In this document: one piece after another, positions 33,061 to 45,902 of the stretch | How positions within the stretch are numbered: position 1 is the stretch's first letter | Layout: the number at the start of each line of letters is the position of its first letter | DNA from: Siderastrea siderea | Lineage: Eukaryota > Cnidaria > Anthozoa > Scleractinia > Rhizangiidae | DNA: 64,000 bases | Reading direction: 5' to 3' | NCBI GenBank assembly: GCA_964030785.1 | Contig: OZ034977.1 | Location: forward strand, 26,563,652-26,627,651 | Notes under the pieces: model-generated | Told to the model about the DNA's origin: nothing | The model's input: the letters and a program-made list of their open reading frames with translations, nothing else | Database searches by the model: none | Program-made: the position numbers and the translations under genes

Positions 33061-35439
33061 ATATATAGATTTAGCCAAGCCTAAAAGCGGAACTCCAATT
33101 TTTTTTAATTGCTGGAACTTATTCATGTTTTAAAGTAATTACGAAAAAAAAAAGGAAAAAAATTACTCCCTCACAGGCTTACCATCCTCTGTTTGTGTTG
33201 CGGACAGGGTCAGCTGTATCTTAATGGCTGCTTCAGTTGTGAACAATTGCAAACGATTTTGTGAATACCATATGTACGGATTTTTGAACGCATGAAAGTC
33301 AAATAAAAACGCTTAGAAATATAACCACTGTGTTACTGTTTGTTATTATGGGCTTGGTTTGTCTATTTAAAGCTCCGGAAGGCGGTTTTAGAAACTTGGA
33401 GTTTGACCTACTCTATTAATTTTTTTAAAAATATTTAAGATAGTGCGCGCTCATTGGTCGACAGGCGTGTTTAGATGAGAGTATGTAAACAACGTTGTAA
33501 CATCACGCTTTCTGAATTTCCCGGCACATTTTGAAAGCATTTCAAAGCTTTCGTAAGACTCCTTAAGTAATTTCAAGAAAAAATATTAAGGAAATGGGGA
33601 AAACTTTGCCAAAGTTTGATTTGAGGTTTGGCTATCTCTTCCCCCCAGAGCCCGAGGAAAAAAAAGCAAAAGAAAAAAGCACGCTGAATGAAAAACACAA
33701 CTCGGCATAACTTTAGCGCTGAGCGAAATAATGAAAAAATCTTGCGGGAAGTTTTTGCCACGCTTTGACAAATTTATGTATTTGTAACCGACAGCAAAGT
33801 TTACCAGATTCTGAATTATTATCTGAAAACAGTACCAAACCGAATTGCTCGAGCATGGCTTCACAAATGCATTCAAAACACGCACAGCAAACTTGTTTTA
33901 ACGAAAGCAAACCTCGGAAGCGAATTTGTATCAAACTGACCTTTATTTCATTCGAAGAAGTACTCAAATCCACTGAATTACTTCTCTGAGTTCGCGGAAA
34001 GTCGATTTTATCCCTTTGGCTTTGTACAGACGGTAGATCACCAACTCAGATTCTCGCCGTTCAAAAATATTTGCTATCAGACTACAACAAATATTCTCTT
34101 CTCTTCCCTTGCAGTTGGTTAATTAAAAGTCAAAATTTACAGATTTACGAATGTGCCCTCAATGAATATTTCCAGAATTGCCGTAGTTTTGTCAATTGAA
34201 TTTTAAGAGCCGGCAAGGCACAACAGACTCGCAAAATTTATCCTCGGAAGTCATCAATCTCTTCCCGGTCAAGAATAACTTTATGTGTCTCGCTAACCTC
34301 CTCTAGTTTCATAGCTTTCACTTCTTCTTTTTCCTGTTCTTCTCGCTCAACTTCACGGACGTTTTCTACGCTCTTTGATTGTGGCACTACTCTTCAGATC
34401 AGCTTGGATTTTCACTGGTTGGATTGCGTTTTTTTTTTTCATGACCAAGATGTAAACTTGGGATCCAATCCGGATTGAATCTATCCAAAGGCTGGAGTGC
34501 TCTGCATGGCACTGATAAAATGTTTACAACAAAACCATGTCGTTTTCCAAAATATTTTCCGTCAAATCACCTCTTCTTATCGCTGTTAGCCACAATGTAC
34601 GTCTCTCTGATGAAAATCTTTCCGTTTTATTTCCTTGGTATGTTAAAAGTTAAGGAACACGGCAAAATGATAGATTTGGTCACTTATTGCTCTTGTTTCC
34701 GCTCTCAAGAAGGTGAACACAGGGAAAAACCCACAAAATGGTCCTCCAACACGGCGGACGGTAATTCAATGGTCGCCCGTCCGCACACACTCTATATGCG
34801 CCGGTATATAATGCGTTTTGCAGTGAAGCAGCGAGACGCAGAATTTCTTAAATTTCCCTCTTTTATGCATCAAGCGGCATAAAAGTAGAAAAATCACAGC
34901 TCTGTTTTCGAGCTATAGGGACGTTCAATCCTATAGTACTTGGCTCGGCAGTGGTACTACAACTGGCAATCAAAACTTATTGTTTTCGTACGGATAAAAT
35001 GCCCCAAAAAGCAGAGAAAACACCTAAAATAACTAAAATACTCTATTAGTCCCCATAATAGCTCGAAATAACACATGAACAGGGTGTGAACTATTTTTCA
35101 GTAAACCTTTGACCAATTTCCTTTGCTCCAGCATCTACACCAGAGAATTTAAAAAGTTACTTTCTCTGACAAATAATCTTAAAACAAGTTCTGTGGCATG
35201 AAGTAACAATGAGTATTGCTACTCTCCCCTACATTAGATGCAGACCATGGCATGTGAATCTCCAGCATTTTGTTGGGTATTGCCTAACGGTTCGCCGGTG
35301 TCTAGTAGTGATTGTGACTAATTCTAATGAAGTATTCTTTTTGATTAAAAATGACGAATTGTCTCAATTAAGAGAAAAATTACCTGCTGGCAATGGAAGT
35401 GGCTGAAAAGCAAGCCAACACTTTCAGGAATGCACCCGC
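33061..35439. other. Intergenic, mostly unclassified
   Basis: 33055-33095 carries the dispersed-element end described at 12518. About 34735-34800 is a diverged copy of the transposon segment near 32660. The rest shows no recognised gene. Confidence 0.35.
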
Positions 35440-36120
35440 AGATGGCGAGATAAATTACGTAAGGCCACAGCATCCGCGAGAACCTTCCAAGTAGACAAAG
35501 CCATGTTTCCGTTGTGGTGAGGACCACATCCCGCAAAAATGCCGATTTAAAGATGAATCATGTCGGGGCTGCAAAGGAAAAGGGCACATCGCCAGAGTTT
35601 GCAAAAAGGAAAACACCCCCACCGCCCAGTGGGCACGCCCATGGATCACGGTCAGAGCAGGACAGGAAAAAGCAGTCGGTCCCGTGAATAGAGGGAGACG
35701 ACCGCTCGGAAGATTCAAACGAAGAGTTCAGATTGTTTCAGATCAGTCAAGAAGAGACCGAGCCGTCCACTGTAAACTCAGTGAAAGTGAATGGCGAGGC
35801 CTGTCCCATGGAATTTGATACTGGGGCGTCTGTGTCAATCATGTCAGAGGAGGCCTGGAAGAACAGGTTTGTAAAACCTGACTCGACAGCAAAATTCTTT
35901 AAACTGCGCCCAGCTCCGCATGCCTTAAAGGGAGCTTTTGATCAAGAATTAGACCGCTTAGAAAGCATGGGGTACTTAAAAAGGTCCGCCACTCAGAGTG
36001 AGCGGCACCAATAGTCTCTGTGGTTAAGTCTGACAATTCAGTAAGAGTTTGTGGGGATTACAAAGTGACAGTCAATTCCGTTTTGGAAGTTGATCAGCAC
36101 CCCTTGCCAAGTCCTTGCCG
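35440..36120 (+). pseudogene. Ty3/gypsy-type gag-pol remnant
   Basis: Two zinc knuckles (CFRCGEDHIPQKC and CRGCKGKGHIARVC, from 35504) are followed in another frame by a retropepsin segment with the active site DTGAS (35817-35831). The first RT residues (LDRLESMGYLKR ... SVRVCGDYKVTVNSVLEVDQ) come next. The join between protease and RT is too short, so an internal deletion is likely; stops and frameshifts are present. It is cut off exactly where the segmental duplication begins at 36121. No LTR was recognised. Confidence 0.75.
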
Positions 36121-36831
36121 GTTTCTGAGGGCATTTTGTCGGACTTTTCAATGTGTTTCTGTCCATTTATTTGTTCATGAAATAATTTCGCCATTAATAT
36201 AAGAAATCTGTTGCTGTCCCAAGAAGGGTAAGTCATTATAAGATGAGTTATGCTATATATTTTGTACAACCGTGCAAATATTCTGTTTACAACTAAACCA
36301 ACACAGGCCTGTCTTCTAGAGAATGAGTTGCATCTTACCACAAACACAAAGCCAGAAAATGCACCACAATTAGTATAAAAACGTAATTATTTACAGTGAT
36401 TACACCGCAAGCAAAGTGAATTGTTGACGCAACAACAATAACTGTATTTCTTCTGTGTAGAATTGCATCAAAGTCATCATCATTCTATCTCAAAACTCTC
36501 TACCAGAACATGATTCTTGCAGGACTCTGGATAGGTAAAGATTTTCGAACAGCACATCTCTACGCCTGTAACACAACCAGACCAAGAGTTTCCGCTTTCG
36601 AGGGCCAGTGGCTGCATCGGAAATGAATAAAAATCCTTACTCTACAATTACCTTCCTTGTAAACAATTCAGAAAAAAGTTCTTAACACCAGGTTTAACAA
36701 AAAATGTCAAGAGCCAAAAAAGAATGAAAAAAGAAATAAGAAAGGGAAAGAGGTAATATAAAAGAAAACAATGTTTGAATGAACATTGGGTACGTTACTT
36801 TTCTCACACCTGTAAGCAAGCCTTTGAGATA

Positions 36832-37123
36832 GAGCGCTTTTCAAATGAGTGTCGTAAAACCAAAACCAAAGTAATTACCCCAGCCAATCACAACAAACAC
36901 AAATTACCCAATGAACCAATCAGAACTCAAAGCAAGTACATGTAACCGGCGTCAAGCGCGGGAAAACGCGTGCGAGCGCGAGCAAGTCGCGACTGATTGG
37001 TTTGAGTTTTACTCCTGATTGGTCGAGAAAGTGGCGCGAAAGGTTTTAACCAATCACAGAGCGAAGTAAAGCAAAACCAAAGCAAAACACGAATTACTTT
37101 CGACACTCAATTGAAAACCGCTC
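36832..37123. mobile_element. 292-bp MITE with TA target duplication
   Basis: Terminal inverted repeats begin GAGCG(C/G)TTTTCAA(A/T)TGAG. Flanking TA is at 36830-36831 and 37124-37125. The duplicated locus in copy B (about 56690) is an empty site with a single TA, which confirms insertion. TA duplication fits Tc1/mariner-type mobilisation. No coding capacity. Confidence 0.85.
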
Positions 37124-39667
37124 TAATAGCTGGCTAATTATTATGTTGCGTAGTGTGTATTCCAGTGCAAAATGGTGAAAGACAGATTTAGAATACGTAT
37201 CAAATCCACATTTTCCGAAGCTATAAATCTTCAGTGACAAAAATTTAAACATATTCTAAAGAAAAGGGTGATTTCTTACAGAGATAAGTAACACTGACAG
37301 TAATTTTGTATGCATTCTAACAAACTGAACCTTTGCAAATCCGAGAAAGAAATTTATTTACAGAGCGTACAGAAAATTTACTTTTCTCATAATAAGCCCC
37401 TGTAACAAGGGTGTCAAATTACATCCAGATATACCACTAGGCTAATAGCAATCGCCTTGAAACTTGGCAGATTCTACGACTCCCTGCTACATGAGAAATA
37501 TTATGCAAAGTAAATTTAAATTCGAGAAATAAACACGACTACAAAAGAAAACATTGTTTGCATTCGAAAAGTCCAAGTACACGGTTAGAGCCACGTCAGA
37601 CGACTTGTTCGAGAAGTTAACAAAGGAAGAAACGTTTATAAACAATGTATGAATCGAAAATGTATATAATCACTACGAACCCTATATTACCAACCTACAG
37701 TCCACTTGGCGAATAGCCACCATGGCCGTTTATATTTTACAATACAGTTTGACCTTTAAATTCAAGTTCGATTGGTGTTAGGAGAAACCAACGAAAGAAG
37801 AATTTGACATAGAGTTAGACCAATAAAAACCAATTAACCACAAAGCTTTTCATCAGATATTTATTCTTGTTTTTGAAAATAAATAACGGGCATTTAACAC
37901 AATCATTGTCTTAATGGCATGATATCCTCACACAAAATATCCCTTCACTACTTATCAGGATTTCGCAAAAAGTGACTCCGGTCAGTCGCTTAATGGGGGT
38001 GCCTTCTATAGTAGCAATTTCAATAGCTTTCATTTGAATGGTTCAACTTCTTAGTGGGATTGCATCCACAGACTCAAATTGAGCGAAAATATTCAACATT
38101 TAAAAAAACTTTGCGCGACAAAAACGTCGCGACAATCTTTGCACGTTTGTTTGTTCCATTTTACAGTACGCATTTTCTTTTCTGTTGATATTGTGTGAAT
38201 TGTGATACATTTTAAGTGCTAAAAAGCTTTTAACATATGATTGAATTTTAATGTCAATATGACAGCATAGCGGAGGCACTATAAGACACGGTGACTTTTA
38301 TACTTCTTTAAAACATTTGTACGACGAAATATCACTTAACAATAATTGAATTGGCACGTAAATGTATTGATCTGTGCATGGACTATAATTTTTTTTTTGT
38401 TGAGAGACTGTTCATTTCTTGAAACGCAGAAATCTTTGTGCTAACAAAAGATAAATGTGTATAGAAGACAGCATAGCGTCATTGTTTTAGAGCAAAGACG
38501 TGTATAGTATGAGAGGGTCATAAGTAAACATGTAGTTAAGAAAGTTTTGTTAATGGTTGAAGACGTCTCTCAAACTTAGCTGAAATACAGCCGATAACAA
38601 GCGACAAATGAAGTTCTGAGAAAAAGGTAGAAAATGCACAACTAGTCACCCAGCACTAATTTCAATACAACTGTGAATTTTAACAAGTTTGAAGCGATTG
38701 TGGTCGTAATCATATTGGAGTAATATCGGCGCCAAGTATACGAATGTAATATATGAATTTTGAGGATACATATTCTACCAGTTAACGTTTGTTCTTGATA
38801 TTACATAAATTGTTTCAAGCTTCTTAGAGCAGCTGCAGCCTGCTTTAAAAAATATGGAGATGTACATGTATGTACCTAGACAAACGAGCTGCAGGGCAGG
38901 AAACTGCCATTGGCTATGTTAGCTGGTACATAGCCCCCCAAAAACACCGTTGTCATATATGGAAACGTAGAGTTAAAATTTCTCCTTTTTGGGATTTTAC
39001 ATGACATTTTAGCGAAACATTTTACTCGTTGTTGCTGTTTCATCAGCCCTCAAGGCACCCGATCGTCGTTTTCGATATTTCAAAATATCAATACGTTGGG
39101 AGGGATGGATATAAACTTAATCACTATTCAGATGATCCAAGCCGTTTTCTTTTAGTTATTTATTGAGTTGAGTGTGTAGCCAATGACATCAATTCTTGCC
39201 TTAGGATATCGTCATTAAAGTTTTTCTGTGATTAAAATGTCTGGTTCGAAATTTGATAGCTGTCTGTTGTTGCTAAAACGAAATGGCCTAAAGTGATATT
39301 TTTCATTTCCGTTGCAGAAGATGCTTTGAAATGACTAGACGTACAGTACTAGAAGCAAAACCTTCAGTTAAACCCCCAGCCAAGATTTTCGGGAGCGATA
39401 GTTACTGATTACCTCCGAGCTTGGCCAGCAGGGACAGCGGACAATTCGCCTTAAACAACAGATAATTGTTAATCAGTTAACTACTGTGATGTTTCACAGA
39501 AAAACTATTAGTAAGCGGCTTTCTTGATTTTAATTTTGTTGCGTTTCCGTCCGTGTTTTCAAATATTCGATTCTTAGTATTCTAGATATTCATAGATAGT
39601 GCGCATCTAGGCTAATTTTTAAGCTACTTAAAAATGAAAAATAGTGTGCCTAATAGTAATAATATTT
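37124..39667. other. Non-coding part of duplication copy A
   Basis: No gene recognised; aligned almost base for base with copy B (about 56700-60280), apart from a 1.2-kb block present only in B. Confidence 0.5.
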
Positions 39668-42461
39668 AACAATTATTCTACGAGGGCGCGCTGGATATCG
39701 AATGATAGATAACCAACGAGGCGCGTAGCGCCGAGTTGGTTATAATCATTTGATATCCAGCAAGCCCGAGTAGAATAATTGTTTTATTAAAAACTTAACC
39801 ACTATTAAAAACAAAATCAGAAAGAACGGGAAAAATGAGAAAAGAAATTTAAGCGGAACAAGAATCGATCACATGACTGAACGAAAAAGGCGCCAAAACC
39901 TTGCGAAGTGTTGCACCGTTTCATTGCAAAGCTGAATGAATCAATGAAAACTGCTCGAAAGTGAGCAAAGTAGCACACGTTTTGGAAAAAAATCTTCTAA
40001 TTATTGGCTCTGAAATATGGTACATGTTTGATTTTTCCTGAACATTGTTGTAATCATCTTTCAAAGCGGATTGAAGCTGTACAATTTCACCATTTAGCTG
40101 CTGGAGTTGAAACTGAACAAGTTTTTAATCTGTTCGCACAACGGAGCCATCATGTGCGTGTTTGATCGAACTGAAGACAGAACAAATTTGAACAGTTGAA
40201 CTTGAAAAGGTATTTTCTATGCAGCTCAGAAGCAAGATTACTGTAGCGAGGAACATTAGAATTCACCATCATAGTTTGTTAAACGCAAAGCGCAAAATGC
40301 AGTTGTTCTCGGTTTAGAGGTTGCGGACGGAATGGTAAAAACAACATTCAAACAACTGGAAAAGCGATTCAACTCCGTTTACATGGCATCCAATTTCTAT
40401 CTGAGCATTTGGACCTGTTGGAACACAGAGCTACAACAAGTGCAGGTAAACCAGTGTCCTGATTTTGCATGTTAAAGCCGAAAAAGAATCTCGCCCTCCC
40501 TTCCTTCTTGGTAGTTTGCAGCTGTATTTTTTTAGCACTTGTTTAGACTACTTCATGATTTTCGCACCGACTCACCATGAATGTGTGATAATTTTTATTA
40601 AATGCTCCAGCCCCATTTCATTGTGTTTTATTTTATGTCTTGTCTTGATATTTTGAAGTGGAAATCCTTTCTGATAATACCTACCGTTTGCTCAATTTCA
40701 ATGATCGATGTGACGATCGATGAAAGAAATTAATTGTAAACACAACGCTTAATGCTTAAATTTCTATTTCTGCACAGTTTCTTCAAACAATTTTGACTTG
40801 TGTTAGACGACGCTGTAGGTGATGCTTGTTGGTGACGTTGCTGCAATTTCTGCTTAATTTAAATTTGCTGGCAAGTGATTTTTCTCGTCCATTTTTCTCG
40901 CCGGGTTGCTCGCGAGGAAAAAACTTTCAGCTCATTTGTTCATTTTGTTGTTGAGTGTTCATTGACCATATTTGGTCGGAGCAGGTATATGAGCTGATAG
41001 CCTAGCTCCGTTGAGCCAATCAAAATGCTAGAAATCCAATATACCTAGTCCAGTTTTTAATAATTAACAATTATTCTACGAGGGCGCGCTGGATATCGAA
41101 TGATAGATAACCAACGAGGCGCGTAGCGCCGAGTTGGTTATAATCATTTGATATCCAGCAAGCCCGAGTAGAATAATTGTTATATTAAAAACTTAACCAC
41201 TATTAAAAACAAAATCAGAAAGAACGGGAAAAATGAGAAAAGAAATTTAAGCGGAACAAGAATCGATCACATGACTGAACGAAAAAGGCGCCAAAACCTT
41301 GCGAAGTGTTGCACCGTTTCATTGCAAAGCTGAATGAATCAATGAAAACTGCTCGAAAGTGAACAAAGTAGCACACGTTTTGGAAAAAAATCTTCTAATT
41401 ATTGGCTCTGAAATATGGTACATGTTTGATTTTTCCTGAACATTGTTGTAATCATCTTTCAAAGCGGATTGAAGCTGTACAATTTCACCATTTAGCTGCT
41501 GGAGTTGAAACTGAACAAGTTTGTAATCTGTTCGCACAACGGAGCCATCATGTGCGTGTTTGATCGAACTGAAGACAGAACAAATTTGAACAGTTGAACT
41601 TGAAAAGGTATTTTCTATGCAGCTCAGAAGCAAGATTACTGTAGCGAGGAACATTAGAATTCACCATCATAGTTTGTTAAACGCAAAGCGCAAAATGCAG
41701 TTGTTCTCGGTTTAGAGGTTGCGGACGGAATGGTAAAAACAACATTCAAACAACTGGAAAAGCGATTCAACTCCGTTTACATGGCATCCAATTTCTATCT
41801 GAGCATTTGGACCTGTTGGAACACAGAGCTACAACAAGTGCAGGTAAACCAGTGTCCTGATTTTGCATGTTAAAGCCGAAAAAGAATCTCGCCCTTCCTT
41901 CCTTCTTGGTAGTTTGTAGCTGTATTTTTTTAGCACTTGTTTAGACTACTTCATGATTTTCGCACCGACTCACCATGAATGTGTGATAATTTTTATTAAA
42001 TGCTCCAGCCCCATTTCATTGTGTTTTATTTTATGTCTTGTCTTGATATTTTGAAGTGGAAATCCTTTCTGATAATACCTACCGTTTGCTCAATTTCAAT
42101 GATCGACGTGACGATCGATGAAAGAAATTAATTGTAAACACAACGCTTAATGCTTAAATTTCTATTTCTGCACAGTTTCTTCAAACAATTTTGACTTGTG
42201 TTAGACGACGCTGTTGGTGATGCTTGTTGGTGACGTTGCTGCAATTTCTGCTTAATTTAAATTTGCTGGCAAGTGATTTTTCTCGTCCATTTTTCTCGCC
42301 GGGTTGCTCGCGAGGAAAAAACTTTCAGCTCATTTGTTCATTTTGTTGTTGAGTGTTCATTGACCATATTTGGTCGGAGCAGGTATATGAGCTGATAGCC
42401 TAGCTCCGTTGAGCCAATCAAAATGCTAGAAATCCAATATACCTAGTCCAGTTTTTAATAA
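39668..42461. repeat. Tandem duplication of a 1398-bp unit, each starting with a 116-bp foldback
   Basis: Units 39668-41065 and 41066-42461 are almost identical. Each opens with an imperfect hairpin of about 116 bp (39668-39783; 41066-41181): AACAATTATTCTAC ... GTAGAATAATTGTT, with GGATATC and its mirror copy, and GGTTAT/ATAACC near the centre. Absent from duplication copy B. The near-identity implies a recent event or gene conversion. Confidence 0.85.
41319..41654 (-). CDS. Small open frame with signal-peptide-like start (within the tandem unit)
   Basis: The 111-residue frame begins MFLATVILLLSCIENTFSSS, a convincing hydrophobic leader, followed by a Gln/Leu-rich stretch (VQFQLQQLNGEIVQLQSALK) that could form a coiled coil. 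In the other unit the same frame (39921-40256) is broken by TAA at 40125-40127. It may be the first exon of a captured secreted-protein gene; no family recognised and no downstream exon found. Confidence 0.35.
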   Translation of the reverse strand: MFLATVILLLSCIENTFSSSTVQICSVFSSIKHAHDGSVVRTDYKLVQFQLQQLNGEIVQLQSALKDDYNNVQEKSNMYHISEPIIRRFFSKTCATLFTFEQFSLIHSALQ

Positions 42462-43333
42462 ATAGATTTAGCCAAGCCTAAAAGCGGAGCCCCCCTTTTT
42501 TGTTTTGTTTGTTTTGTTTGTTTGTTTGTTTTTTTGCTGGCAGTTTTTAATTTGTGAAAATACTCTCATTCAAGTCGTTAAATTAAAAAAAAAACGAAAA
42601 ACAAAAGAAAAAACAAAAGAAAAAAATTTCTCCCGTCGGTGGGAGCCGAACCCGGGTCGTCGGCGTATGAAGCTCAATATTTGTCCACTTGGCCATGAGC
42701 GTTTAATGACATTTGTTAAGTTAATTTTAATACTTATTTCTTTCTTCGTGACAAGCTGCCTATCAGCATGAAAATGCTGGTGTTTTTCCTGGCAAAATGT
42801 GTTCGGAACGCCGTAAAAACCATGGTTATGGACAGAAAAAAACAAAAAACACTCGCTCTTCTATATTTGGCGTCGAAACCGCTGCGAAAAGCTGCGAACT
42901 CAAGCGGTGTGCCGACCGAGTTCGAACAGAACCGACAAGGCAAATTGGAACTTTTCGCCTGAACTTTATCGCCTAATTTTTTTCGGCTAAATTGAACTTT
43001 TCCCCTTCCACCAAAAAGACAACTGAGTATTCTTTTGAACTTTTTTTTCCATTAACAAATTTGTTTTTGACTTGTGTTGTCTTTGCTTGTTTTGCTACAA
43101 CGCGGGTCAATATGCGATTTCGCGCCAAAAACACATGGGATTCAGCACAGGGTTATATCCAGTGTATGAAGTGTATTGCTAACCCTGTGGTGCGGACGGA
43201 CGGACGTACGTACGGACGGACGGACGGTCACGTGACTATTACGTCACTACCAAAATTTCTTGGCTTGATAGATTACTAAATTTCCTTAGCAATGGAGCTA
43301 CGCTGACGCGCTAGCGCGCTGGCTCCGCTACTA
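42462..43333. mobile_element. Composite repeat with tRNA-like promoter boxes
   Basis: Begins with the dispersed terminus AGATTTAGCCAAGCC (42464). Minus-strand tRNA-like boxes are TGGCCAAGTGG at about 42695-42705 and GGTTCGGCTCC at about 42649-42660. A (GGAC)n-like tract lies at 43194-43228 and a hairpin near 43290-43330 (GCGCGCTAGCGCGT region). Lies within the block missing from copy B. Likely a SINE-like or non-autonomous element; exact ends uncertain. Confidence 0.45.
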
Positions 43334-43845
43334 AATGGATTTCACCTGGTAAACACAGAAAGAGAATTTGCTTGTAAATAGCGTAGTCCCTTTCCATTTT
43401 GGTGCAAGTTTAATAAGTAAAGCTTTAAAATTTGTAATTTCATGTAGATAAAATCCAATGTTGAACACGAACAACAGATTATTAAAACAAACAGAAAACT
43501 ACATTCATAACGTTGTGAAGGAAAAAGCAAGCATTCGTCTTAAAAAAACTTAAAAGCACAATTGACGAGCGCTCTGTAAAACGTATAATAAAAAGATAGA
43601 ACTGTCACAATCATTTTCATAATCATTTTCATTGAAAACGTACTTCCCCGCTCTCTTTATTTCCGTGTTTGCTATAATCATTTTTGTGGTTTTGCTGTCC
43701 TTCGTCTTTTTATGCTGGAAAAGATTACACCTGACGTTTGAGTCTCACAAGAAAAAAAAAATTAACAAAAAGTAGACCTCCTGTGGGAACGGAAAAGATG
43801 GTAGCTTCTTTGTGTGTAAATTTTACCCCAAAAAATGGCTTTTTT

Positions 43846-44166
43846 GGCTTATGTGCGGTGTAAGAGACCGCTAACGTCATTTCGTGACTTAAAAGGAAGG
43901 GTCCCTGTTCTCGATGCCACAGACCTAGGATTTCAACGTCTCAAGGGACGTAAAGACTTAGAGACCAAACGACGCACAGATATAAATAGCCAGAGACCTA
44001 GGGACCCACAGACCCAGAACTTCACAAAGATCCAACGACCCTTAGACCTTGAGACGTTGAAATCGCTGCTCAATGGGATCGAGAACGAGGACCTTGCGTT
44101 TGAGTCACGAAATGACGTTAGAGGTCTCTCTGACGTCACTGGTGAGTTTTATACCGCACATAAGCC
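43846..44166. repeat. 321-bp foldback element (copy A)
   Basis: The two halves are imperfect inverted copies: GGCTTATGTGCGGT at the start and its complement at the end, then AACGTCATTTCGTGACT and ATTTCAACGTCTCAAGG mirrored inward. A 125-codon open frame across it is explained by this palindrome. The same element is at 60616-60936. Confidence 0.8.
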
Positions 44167-45264
44167 CATTCTTTTTCCTCTTACTTCCTCTCTGGGAACC
44201 ACTCAGTGGTGAAATGAACACCCATTTGAGCCTTTCAAATGGGAACGCGTAAACTTAACTGAAGCAACCTTTTCTATTTTATCTTCGTGATCAGAACATG
44301 ATGCAGTTGCACTTTATTCAAGCTTCTCTATTCTTATTATACCAACAATGTTCTTTAATGACAGTTGAGGGAAACTGTCCCACGAATAAGGAGAACGACC
44401 CAAAGTGGCGCGATGCTGTGTTCGAACGCTAAGCAAAAGGTAGGTTAAGCGTAATCAATTTACTCAATTTTTGCCGGACCTCTTCTCTCCCTTCCAATGT
44501 TTTAAGCTTCTTAACGTTTCATGATATAACGTGTACTACTGTAGGCGTTGTTTTGGAAGTTTGTAAACTATCATGAAGTCTCAGTACGTATTGGATTATT
44601 GAAAAAATGGAGAGATTTAAACCCCTGTTGAACCCGGAGGTTGCGAAAGCTGCCAATCTTTGTTAATTTTCCTGAAATGTATTGGGCAACAATTATGATA
44701 ATAAATCCTGCTAATAAATCTGCATAGTTACTGTCCAATCACACAATCCAAAGACTGTCGTTTTTTAACATTTAATCATAAAGAACGCAACAAGCTTCGA
44801 TCACTTTGCTGTGGGCCTGGCGAACCCACTTTCTGTTTTTCCTCCCCGTCACTGAAGCTGCATGTCGGAAAAAAGTACCACTGCCAAGCCACATGAAAAT
44901 TTCAAGTAACGTAGTATTCACCACAGCATCCCTCTGTACCATAAGCCTAATCTAAATAAAGTTTGGACGCATGGCTTTGTGTGATGACACAATACAATAC
45001 AACAAATATCGATCGTCAGGTGGGTCGACTAAATCGGTCGACTATTGATGTTTAACATTGCCAAATGCCACAATCGTTCCAAAGCATGCCCTATGAACAA
45101 GTTAGGCAAAGATCCACTTTATTTTAAGCTCCCCTTAAAACAGTGTTCATTTTAAATATATGCCCACTGATACGGAACTCAATCAAGTTTAAAGAAACAT
45201 GTAAATTTCATTTCCTTTCGGTTCCACTCAATGACGTTGCAAATGCTTAACCATTTCATTAAAC

Positions 45265-45848
45265 ATGGCAGATATCGCAAAAATGGTGAGGGCTCTTGCC
45301 ATCGTACACATCGTCACTGGTGTTTTATTGTTTTCTTTCGGCATCGCCTCTACCGTGGTCCTTGATTCTGGTTTTCCGTATTTGGGAATTTGCTTTGGCA
45401 TATGGGTGAGCGTTGTTTACGGTTAGATGATTTGTTTTAACCTATTCAGCATATTGTAAAAGGAAGTCTGTACATTCGAAACATTATGAAATCCACAAGT
45501 CAGGCTACAGTGTTCCCCCAGTCTCCCAGGCAGATATTTGGCCGGAGAAGGTAGACAACATTAGTTAGGATATGTAGCGGGGACTAAAATCAGATAGATA
45601 TTGGGAGCTGCATGGAGAATTAGAATACTATGATAGCGTGACTTAGCATATGTCGGTAGCTTGATGGCATGGACGAAAGATAAGCGCATTCTGATCTAGA
45701 TTTTTCCATGTTACATGGATTTCAGTGTTTATGGCTGTGGCAGCATTTGAGCAAAACCCAGTGTTACTTCAGTTTTAACTCAGCTGGTGTTTATACACTG
45801 GTCTACCACGTTCTCCATCAGAAACCCAAACATAATAATAATAATAAC

Positions 45849-45902
<54 letters not shown>

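Noticed and set aside
36072..36347. Minus-strand frame present in both duplication copies
   Set aside because: Conserved only through the segmental duplication and reduced to 60 codons in copy B.
43835..44212. 125-codon frame and its copy at 60605-60982 as a conserved gene
   Set aside because: The frame spans a foldback palindrome and is shared only through the segmental duplication.
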